In this document: positions 28,780 through 34,928 of the stretch, piece by piece | Layout of the letters: the number at the start of each line of letters is the position of its first letter | How positions within the stretch are numbered: position 1 is the first letter of the stretch | Source: Melioribacteraceae bacterium | GTDB taxonomy: Bacteria > Bacteroidota > Ignavibacteria > Ignavibacteriales > Melioribacteraceae | NCBI GenBank assembly: GCA_027030245.1 | Contig: JALVFE010000037.1 | Span: 1 to 55,537, forward strand | Length of the DNA: 55,537 bases | Direction of reading: 5' to 3' | Made by a program: the position numbers and the translations under genes | Notes under the pieces: generated by a model | Told to the model about the DNA's origin: nothing | Seen by the model: only the letters and a program-made list of their open reading frames with translations | Database searches by the model: none

Positions 28780-29736
28780 TTAATCCAAAGGACTTCTAAC
28801 GCCAAAGCCGCCTTTGTTAATTACGTGAGTGTAAATCATTGTGGTTCTAACAGATTTATGTCCCAAAAGTTCTTGTACGGTACGGATATCGTAGCCGTCT
28901 TGTAAGAGGTGCGTTGCAAAAGAGTGGCGAAAAACCTGAGGGGAAATATGTTTATTTATTCCGCTTTTTTTAGAAGCCGTTTTAACCTTTCTTTGAATTG
29001 TGGAGGAATAAATATGATGACGGTAAAGCTGGCCGGTTTTTTCATCCTTTGCAAATATTTTTGACGGAAAGACATATTGCCAAGCAAACTCTTTATTAGC
29101 ATTGGGATATTTTTCAGCAAGTGCATAAGGAAGAGTGGTTTTGCCGAATCCCTTTGAAAGGTCTTGCTTGTGCAAGTTTTTAACTTTTTTAATTTGATTT
29201 TTGATTAACGGGATTATTTTTTCGGGCAGAACGGTAAATCTGTCTTTTGCGCCTTTTCCGTCTCGCACCAGGATTTGTTTATACTCAAAATCGATATCCT
29301 TTACGCGTAGTCTCAGAGCTTCAGAAAGTCGAAGTCCGGAGCCGTAAAGCAAAGAGCACACAATATATTCCACGCCTGTAATATGGTTAAGAACGGTCTT
29401 TACTTCGTGTTTGGAAAGAACGACGGGAGCGGATTTTTTATATTTGGCGCGTTCAATTTGATCGATTTTCCCAATATCCTTGCGTAGAATTTCTTTGTAG
29501 AGAAAAATTAACGCATTTAGAGCTTGATTTTGAGTGGATGGAGCAACATGTTTTTTTACGGCAAGAAAGTTAAGAAAATTGCGTATTTCTTTTACTCCCA
29601 AATCATTCGGATGTTTTTTATTGTAAAAATAAATATAACGAAGTATCCAGTTTACGTAAAGTTTTTCTGTATTAGGGCTATAATGTTTTACCCGCAATTT
29701 ATTTCTAACCGATTGAATAAGTTTTGATTTAGCCAA
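28780..29736 (-). CDS. intI: Integron integrase (tyrosine recombinase)
   Basis: This 318-residue recombinase is an integron integrase and not a phage or Xer type. It carries the IntI-specific insertion at about residues 193-225 (LPYALAEKYPNANKEFAWQY then VFPS), followed by RHH and the GGFGVRSPLD C-terminus. Catalytic residues are R136 (GLRLSEA), K161, R270 (FRHSFATHLL), H293 (LLGHKS) and nucleophile Y302 (IYTHV). The usual His of the HxxR box is Gln (Q267-V-F-R270). The start is a TTG at 29736; no ATG is available upstream. It reads away from the cassettes on its right, the usual integron arrangement, and would catalyse their insertion at attI and their excision. Confidence 0.93.
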   Translation of the reverse strand: MAKSKLIQSVRNKLRVKHYSPNTEKLYVNWILRYIYFYNKKHPNDLGVKEIRNFLNFLAVKKHVAPSTQNQALNALIFLYKEILRKDIGKIDQIERAKYKKSAPVVLSKHEVKTVLNHITGVEYIVCSLLYGSGLRLSEALRLRVKDIDFEYKQILVRDGKGAKDRFTVLPEKIIPLIKNQIKKVKNLHKQDLSKGFGKTTLPYALAEKYPNANKEFAWQYVFPSKIFAKDEKTGQLYRHHIYSSTIQRKVKTASKKSGINKHISPQVFRHSFATHLLQDGYDIRTVQELLGHKSVRTTMIYTHVINKGGFGVRSPLD

Positions 29737-29983
29737 AATAATATACTGCCGGATATTTGATAAAAAATATGTTTAATATACTGCAAATATTATGAAAATA
29801 CAAAATGGGATATTTAGATACAAATAATTTGATTTTTAAAAAGACGTCATATCATACTAAAATTGATGGAATTTCAACTAAAATGAATTGACTTTGATCA
29901 TTGAAATTCTTATTATGAAGCAAAAATTAGAATATATTAATAAAAAACAGCGGAAAAAACTGCAAGTTATTATATAGTTATGC
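29737..29983 (+). other. Integron attI region and junction with cassette 1
   Basis: This A+T-rich non-coding stretch separates intI from the first cassette. A core-type box GTTATGC lies at 29977-29983. It is the exact reverse complement of the R'' box GCATAAC of the first attC at 32354, as expected if the first cassette begins at 29978. Two further GTTAT-type words just upstream could be part of attI. The integrase promoter is expected here, but I cannot place it. Confidence 0.7.
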
Positions 29984-30016
29984 AACTAATAAGTTTAATA
30001 CAAAATAGGAGTAAAA

Positions 30017-30406
30017 ATGAATATCAAGAAAGCATTTATTATTATTATATTTTTGCCATTTGCTCTTTATGCAATTGGTACTGGTGGTTTATTGATTCAC
30101 GTACCATATGCAAAAATATATTTTGATAATGTTGAGCAAAAGGATTTTAAGGCTTATGTCCATCCTATGGAGGGAGCTTGGCTAGTCTTGATGCCTAATG
30201 AAAATTATGGTATTGCGTTTGATAAAGTTAAAAAACAAATAATAAAAATTGATTTACAATACATAAAACAAACGGAATGGCAAAATGTTGTTAATGTGCC
30301 GCACGGTGCCCCTTTTACTGTTATGCCTGGTCGTCCCTCTTTTGGTAAAACATATTGTGAAGGTATATTTAATAATATACATATAAAAATTATAGTTGAA
30401 AGATAG
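30017..30406 (+). CDS. Cassette 1: small exported protein of unknown function
   Basis: This 129-residue protein has an N-terminal hydrophobic signal or anchor (AFIIIIFLPFALYAIG) and a beta-rich remainder ending with IKIIVER. I do not recognise a family. It follows AGGAG closely and is eight bases upstream of the symporter, so the two are translated from one cassette transcript. It is more A+T-rich than the housekeeping genes. Confidence 0.5.
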   Translation: MNIKKAFIIIIFLPFALYAIGTGGLLIHVPYAKIYFDNVEQKDFKAYVHPMEGAWLVLMPNENYGIAFDKVKKQIIKIDLQYIKQTEWQNVVNVPHGAPFTVMPGRPSFGKTYCEGIFNNIHIKIIVER

Positions 30407-30414
30407 GAGTAGAT

Positions 30415-31914
30415 ATGTTCCCCTTAGATAAAAATACTATACAACAGATTACAACAATACTAGTCTTTCTTTCAATCTCTTATTACTTATTCATATCTTT
30501 CAGACACTCCATAACAATGAGTGTTTCAAAAAACATAAGTAAATTTCTTAGATTCAAAGAAGACGGTGAAATTGAAGAGAACGGCATTAATGCTAATGAC
30601 CTTAAAAGGACATTTATGGCGAGTGCTTTTTCTTTAGCAAGCGCAATCTATGTCTATGTTGAATGGGCATCTTATGATGGACTGTTCGCGCTTTGGTCTC
30701 CTATAACTTGGGCATTAGGTATATATATACTATATAAACTTACTACTAAAATTTATGAAGTCGGTCGATCATCTTGGACACTTCATTCTTTTTTAGGTGA
30801 TTACTTTGATAATGAAAAAACAACAAAAATATCATCACTTGTTACAAGCAGTGTTTTTTTATTGCAAGTTGCGGCTGAGGTTGTTGTAGGTATAGCCGTA
30901 CTAAAAGCTTTTATTGGACCTGAAATATCAATTACATATTTAAGCATAGTTGTAGGAACTATTTTTATAATTTATTCTCTCATTGGTGGTCTACCATCAG
31001 TACTTGTTACAGATAACCTTCAGTATCGTCTTGTATTATTGTCATTATTTGCCATATTTCTTATTGCAATTAATGAAGGTGGAGCAACCGGTTATAATCA
31101 TTTGTTAGAATCTCTACCTACTTTTTTACCTTCTGGAACAAATTGGATTATAGTACTAAGTTTACTAGCTCTTAATTTCCCTCTACTGTTTACTGATATG
31201 TCCGTTTGGCAAAGAATATCTGCTTCAAAATCTGTTAAAGAAGCAAAGGAAGGATCAAAAAAATTTTTTTGGTCACTATTATTTTGGATGTCTGCAATTG
31301 TAATTTTCGGTACAGCTTTCAGCTCCTCCTTTACAGATGTTGACACCGTAAGACCAGCAATTAGGATGATTTCTTTTTTTTCAGATTCAATTGCTTACCC
31401 ATTCTTAATAACTGGTTTTATTGCTGCACTTCTTAGTACAGCAGACACATTTTTAATTTCTTCAGTTCAGACTATAATTGCTGATTGGAAATATCGAGAA
31501 GCACTAAAATCAGTAAATTATAATTCATCGAATCTAGATGAAAATACCCATAAAAGAATGATTAAAGATTCTAGAATTGGAACCCTTGTATTTGGTATAG
31601 TTTCAGTAGCTATTGGTATTTTGACTTGGTTTTATTTAGGTAAATTGTTAGAGCTACTATTTGTTATTTTTGGCATACAGACCTCATTGGCACCAGCAGT
31701 TTTATATTCTTTGTTCAAAAAGGAAGCACATATTGCTAAACAAGCTTCTTTTTATAGTATACTTGTTGGTGCTTTATTTGCAATTATAGGGCTGATATTG
31801 TCTTTCTATAATCTTACTATTATGGGAATTGCAGTTTCACTATGGACTCCATTAATATCCCTTCTGTTATCAAGTGTAACATTCTTATTATTTATTAGGA
31901 GGACTAATGGATAA
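30415..31914 (+). CDS. Cassette 1: sodium/solute symporter (SSS) family transporter
   Basis: This 499-residue polytopic membrane protein has about 13 hydrophobic helices. The signature GFIAALLSTADTFLISSVQ near residues 335-355 is the conserved segment of the SSS (LeuT-fold) family, which contains sodium-binding residues. The N-terminal region (residues 30-60) is a charged loop. The substrate could be a carboxylate, sugar or amino acid and cannot be chosen from sequence. It overlaps the following small membrane protein by eight bases, suggesting a coupled partner. Confidence 0.8.
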   Translation: MFPLDKNTIQQITTILVFLSISYYLFISFRHSITMSVSKNISKFLRFKEDGEIEENGINANDLKRTFMASAFSLASAIYVYVEWASYDGLFALWSPITWALGIYILYKLTTKIYEVGRSSWTLHSFLGDYFDNEKTTKISSLVTSSVFLLQVAAEVVVGIAVLKAFIGPEISITYLSIVVGTIFIIYSLIGGLPSVLVTDNLQYRLVLLSLFAIFLIAINEGGATGYNHLLESLPTFLPSGTNWIIVLSLLALNFPLLFTDMSVWQRISASKSVKEAKEGSKKFFWSLLFWMSAIVIFGTAFSSSFTDVDTVRPAIRMISFFSDSIAYPFLITGFIAALLSTADTFLISSVQTIIADWKYREALKSVNYNSSNLDENTHKRMIKDSRIGTLVFGIVSVAIGILTWFYLGKLLELLFVIFGIQTSLAPAVLYSLFKKEAHIAKQASFYSILVGALFAIIGLILSFYNLTIMGIAVSLWTPLISLLLSSVTFLLFIRRTNG

Positions 31915-32359
31915 CCTAATAAATTATACTTCTTATTTAATAGCTATTGGCTGCATTTTATTTTTTGTTATAGACTCTCTTGAAAAACTGGAAAAAGCTA
32001 TTTCTAAAATAGATACTTCCCAAATTCCAGTTGATAATGTATCTATAACAGATAATGGAGAAGGATATAAATCTTTGGTAATACCATTCAATTCCCTTTA
32101 TAAATTTTTTAGGTTATGGCGGGACAAAAGATTTTTGGGACAAGGTAAATACTTCTCTAAAATTATTATTGCGTTAATACTCATATTGTTTAGCTTACAA
32201 ATTTTATCTGACCTTTTTTCAAACATTATTTCTTTATTTGCTCAACTAAGTTTATTACTTAAATTCTTCATACACTTAATTGCTGCAATCTTTCTTATTA
32301 TATGGAGTTTTCTATATCGATTATCAAAAAAATATTTAGCAAACAGTGTGGTTGCATAA
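31907..32359 (+). CDS. Cassette 1: small membrane protein, possible transporter partner
   Basis: This 150-residue protein has an N-terminal hydrophobic helix (YLIAIGCILFFVIDSL), a soluble middle of about 65 residues and two or more C-terminal membrane helices (IIIALILILFSLQIL, LIAAIFLIIWSFLY). No family is recognised. Its start lies inside the end of the symporter gene, so the two are likely to be translated together and may interact. Its TAA stop (32357-32359) lies within the R'' box of the cassette's attC, a common arrangement in gene cassettes. Confidence 0.6.
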   Translation: MDNLINYTSYLIAIGCILFFVIDSLEKLEKAISKIDTSQIPVDNVSITDNGEGYKSLVIPFNSLYKFFRLWRDKRFLGQGKYFSKIIIALILILFSLQILSDLFSNIISLFAQLSLLLKFFIHLIAAIFLIIWSFLYRLSKKYLANSVVA

Positions 32360-32456
32360 CCCGCCAATCAAGCTGAATTTGCCACGCCGGCGATGAATCG
32401 GCAAAGGGAAGTTTGTTTAAGGCGTGGCAAATCAGCTTATCGGCAGCCCGTTATAT
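32354..32456 (+). other. attC site of cassette 1
   Basis: The site is a 103-base imperfect palindrome. It starts with R'' GCATAAC and ends with R' GTTATAT at 32450-32456. Internal arms are AAGCTGA (32370) with TCAGCTT (32432) and an 11-bp perfect pair TTTGCCACGCC (32378) with GGCGTGGCAAA (32421). This is the folded-strand structure recognised by IntI. Cleavage is expected after G32450. Confidence 0.88.
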
Positions 32457-32490
32457 GTTTTAGAAAAATTGTTATTATTTGAGAGTAGAT

Positions 32491-32832
32491 ATGGATTTAG
32501 AAAAACTTAAAATTGATATTGAATTGCTTGCCGAAGATATAGAAAAAGCTTATAATAGTAATCAGGGTATTGATTCCCAAAACCAAGAAAATATACGTAT
32601 GTGGAAGATTTATAATGAAATTAGGGAAAAAGTTATCGAATTATCTTCTGAAAAATTTTCTTCTCTCCGTCAAATTGAATTACCTCCACCGAACAATACC
32701 AACCAATATTTACGAAATAGATATTATAAACAAGAACTTTTACCACTTTTAAATGAAGTTAAAAAATTAAGTAAGTATTATAATTCTTACTTAAACGGGA
32801 CAAAATCAAGTTCAATTAATACAAATGTGTAA
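32491..32832 (+). CDS. Cassette 2: helical protein of unknown function
   Basis: This 113-residue protein (from the ATG at 32491; a TTG at 32479 is possible) is highly charged and helical: MDLEKLKIDIELLAEDIEKA, then RMWKIYNEIREKVIEL and a C-terminal YYKQELLPLLNEVKKLSKYY. I do not recognise a family. It is 12 bases upstream of the nuclease gene, and the two together have the size of a single nuclease with a helical N-terminal domain. A functional partner role is therefore likely. Confidence 0.5.
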   Translation: MDLEKLKIDIELLAEDIEKAYNSNQGIDSQNQENIRMWKIYNEIREKVIELSSEKFSSLRQIELPPPNNTNQYLRNRYYKQELLPLLNEVKKLSKYYNSYLNGTKSSSINTNV

Positions 32833-32843
32833 TTTTAGAATTA

Positions 32844-33278
32844 TTGAGTAATCGTTTTCACCGTGTTGTTAGACAATTAAGAAATAGATATGGAGATCGA
32901 CCTCCTTTAACTATTGAAGACGAATATGATTTTCAATATTTACTTCACGCTCTTCTAAATCTATATTTTGATGACATCCGCCCTGAAGAATGGACACCAA
33001 GTTATGCTGGTGGCCATTCAAGGATTGATTTTCTCCTTAAAAATGAGAAAACATTAATTGAGTTAAAAAGAACAAGAGAATCATTGACAGGAAAACATAT
33101 TGCTGATCAATTGATTATAGATATTGATAGATATAAGGTTCATCCAGATTGTGAATCTTTATTTTGTTTTATTTATGATCCAGAAGCACGAATTTCTAAC
33201 CCAAGTGGTTTAGAAAATGATTTGTCAAAAAGCGAGAATGGCTTCGAAGTAATAGTCCGAGTAAGACCAAACATATAA
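32844..33278 (+). CDS. Cassette 2: PD-(D/E)XK nuclease domain (DpnII/MboI-like)
   Basis: This 144-residue protein matches the restriction-endonuclease-like domain found in many bacterial conflict systems. The active-site pattern is D62 in SRIDFLL, then E73 and K75 in LIELKRTRESL. It is followed by the family's DQLIIDIDRY and FCFIYDPEARISNPSGLENDL segments. It begins at a TTG, with no ATG in frame after the preceding stop, and its TAA overlaps the R'' of the next attC. A phage-defence or DNA-damage effector role is inference from family context. Confidence 0.7.
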   Translation: MSNRFHRVVRQLRNRYGDRPPLTIEDEYDFQYLLHALLNLYFDDIRPEEWTPSYAGGHSRIDFLLKNEKTLIELKRTRESLTGKHIADQLIIDIDRYKVHPDCESLFCFIYDPEARISNPSGLENDLSKSENGFEVIVRVRPNI

Positions 33279-33362
33279 CCCGCAAATCAACTTGACCGCC
33301 GTACTCGTGCGGGTTTTCTGCTAAGTTTAAGTTTGGTTTGTTAATTCTGTTTGCTGTTAGAT
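33273..33362 (+). other. attC site of cassette 2 (proposed extent)
   Basis: R'' ATATAAC (33273-33279) is the exact reverse complement of GTTATAT, the 5' end of cassette 2 at 32450. It shares the ATAACCCGCAAATCAA core with the first attC (ATAACCCGCCAATCAA). A hairpin AACCCGC/GCGGGTT lies at 33277-33315. The first perfect GTTRRRY box downstream is GTTAGAT at 33356, which I take as R', though the internal pairing is weak. Confidence 0.55.
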
Positions 33363-33633
33363 TGGGAACTGTGCAGTGTAAATTTGGTCGCCGTGCTTGT
33401 TGAGAGATCCCCGCATTCGCGAGGACAGGCTTAAGCACGGCTTATAAAAATAAATATTCGTTGTTAGCTTGTCATTGCACTTTGGGGCGGACAAGTTATG
33501 CCAAAGGCATCCCAAAGAAGTAATTTTTAGATATTGGGGATTTGCAACGCCGTTAGGTTACAGTTATTCCTTTTGATATTTAAATAAATTTTCGATATAT
33601 TGTTGTACAATTGTACATAATCGGGAACACATT
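33363..33633 (+). other. Non-coding stretch with further attC-like sequence
   Basis: No gene is visible here. The stretch holds a perfect 9-bp inverted repeat GCCGTGCTT/AAGCACGGC (33390-33441), GTTAGCT at 33463, GTTATGC at 33495 and GTTAGGT at 33552. The segment from about 33490 to 33558 resembles 34378-34443 (both start GTTATGCCAAAGG and end with a GTTA box). It may be one or more geneless cassettes or a complex attC. Confidence 0.5.
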
Positions 33634-34026
33634 ATGAGTTTAGTTGTCGACACTTCGGTTATTATTTCTGTTATTACTAATGAAGCACATAAAGCAAAAC
33701 TAATAAGAGCAACAAAAGGAGAAGAATTAATAGCTCCTGTCTCACTTCACTGGGAAATTGCCAATGCATTTTCCGCTATGTTTAAAAAGAATAGAATTTC
33801 ATTAGAACAAGCGAAGGAAGCTATTAAATATTATTCCCAGATAAAAATAAGATTTGTTGATATTGACTTGATTAAAGCACTGGATATCGCTTATAAATAT
33901 AAAATTTATGCTTATGATGCTTACTTTATTGTTTCCGCAAAACAATATAAAAGTAAACTTATTAGTTTGGATAAAGGTCTTATCAACATTGCCAAACAAA
34001 ATAAAATTATCACTATAGAGGTTTGA
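33634..34026 (+). CDS. Cassette 3: PIN-domain toxin (VapC-like)
   Basis: This 130-residue protein has the PIN nuclease fold with the acidic cluster D6 (VVDTSVI), E41 (WEIANAF), D95 (YAYDAYF) and D113 (SLDKGL). VapC toxins cleave tRNA or rRNA when released from their antitoxin. The antitoxin gene follows after one base, so the order is toxin then antitoxin, the reverse of the common VapBC order. Such pairs are frequent in integron arrays, where they may stabilise the array. Confidence 0.88.
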   Translation: MSLVVDTSVIISVITNEAHKAKLIRATKGEELIAPVSLHWEIANAFSAMFKKNRISLEQAKEAIKYYSQIKIRFVDIDLIKALDIAYKYKIYAYDAYFIVSAKQYKSKLISLDKGLINIAKQNKIITIEV

Positions 34027-34027
34027 G

Positions 34028-34279
34028 ATGAATATATATACATATAGCGAAGCACGACAAAAATTATCCAAGTTATTAAACGAAGCAAAAAAAGAAGGTA
34101 AAGTAATTATCAAAAGAAAAGATGGAACAACCTTTGAAATTAAACCGGTTACTGAAAATAAATCTCCTTTGGATGTTAAAGGTATAAAGCTAAATTTAAA
34201 AACAGATGAAATAATCAACTTTATTAAAGATAGCAGAAGTTCCAAAAACTTTGGTAACATAAACCGCAAATCCAAGTAA
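34028..34279 (+). CDS. Cassette 3: Phd/YefM-type antitoxin
   Basis: This 83-residue protein starts MNIYTYSEARQKLSKLLNEA and continues KVIIKRKDGTTFEIKPV, the usual N-terminal DNA-binding fold of Phd/YefM antitoxins. The Lys-rich C-terminus is likely to wrap around the toxin. It would neutralise the PIN protein and repress the operon. The stop overlaps the next attC-like site. Confidence 0.85.
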   Translation: MNIYTYSEARQKLSKLLNEAKKEGKVIIKRKDGTTFEIKPVTENKSPLDVKGIKLNLKTDEIINFIKDSRSSKNFGNINRKSK

Positions 34280-34313
34280 TACAACTGCGGAGCAGGCAAC
34301 TTGTGCGTTATAC
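34258..34313 (+). other. attC-like site of cassette 3 and following non-coding block
   Basis: The sequence begins CATAAACCGCAAATCCAAG, similar to the R''/L'' part of attC 1 and 2. Small arms AAGT/ACTT and CTGC/GCAG follow, and it ends at GTTATAC (34307-34313). From there to 34443 is non-coding and ends in a second GTTATAC box; its last 65 bases resemble 33490-33558. Confidence 0.55.
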
Positions 34314-34472
34314 CGCTGGATGAGCTGTGTTTGATTCAGATTGAGAGTTTTAAGTTCGTGATGAGTGCTTGCGCGGTCATGTTATGCCAAAGGTATCCCT
34401 GAAAACAAACTTTAGAAATTGGAAATTTCCAAAACTGTTATACGCATTAATTAATTAAGAAAGGAAAATAAT

Positions 34473-34709
34473 ATGAAAACCATGACTTGCAGGCAACTGG
34501 GCGGGGCGTGTGAAAAGGAGTTTCATGCTAACACATTTGAAGAAATGGCTGAATTGAGCAAGCAGCACGCAATGGAAATGATACAAAAGCAAGATGCGGC
34601 GCATCTGGAGGCAATGAAAAAAATGCAAGAGCTTATGAAAAACCCGGATGAGATGAACAAGTGGTTTGAATCAAAACGTAAGGAGTTTGAATCTTTGCCC
34701 GACAGTTAA
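34473..34709 (+). CDS. DUF1059-family small protein
   Basis: This 78-residue protein matches the DUF1059 pattern: MKTMTCRQLGGACEKEFHA, then TFEEMAELSKQHAMEM and a C-terminal MNKWFESKRKEFESLP. Two cysteines (C6 and C13) are in the N-terminal half. Function is unknown. It follows a GTTATAC box at 34437, so it may be the last cassette, but I see no attC after it, so it may also be resident chromosomal DNA. Confidence 0.75.
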   Translation: MKTMTCRQLGGACEKEFHANTFEEMAELSKQHAMEMIQKQDAAHLEAMKKMQELMKNPDEMNKWFESKRKEFESLPDS

Positions 34710-34928
34710 TGTTCAGTAAATAAACAAAAAAATTAGTCCAATATCCGCTGCGCTACTTTGTTACAGTTGAGCATGATACTAAAACACCCCAATACACGAA
34801 TAAATCCGTTAATGCAAAGATCAATTTTAACCTTTTGTCTTAAAAAAAATTTATAGGTAAATTTTTTAAGAAATTAAATTAAAATAGTTTTCATAAAGAT
34901 TATTGAATAAAATGAGAGGGAATGAACA
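34710..34928. other. Gap at right edge of the integron
   Basis: No gene or attC palindrome is visible. The stretch is A+T-rich and leads to the T9SS cargo gene. Confidence 0.4.

Noticed and set aside
28780-29736. Integrase as XerC/D or phage type
   Set aside because: The IntI-specific insertion and GVRSPLD end are present, and attC sites follow.
32354-32456. The large inverted repeat after cassette 1 as a transcription terminator
   Set aside because: There is no T run, the loop is long, and it has R'' and R' boxes with the stop codon inside, as in attC.
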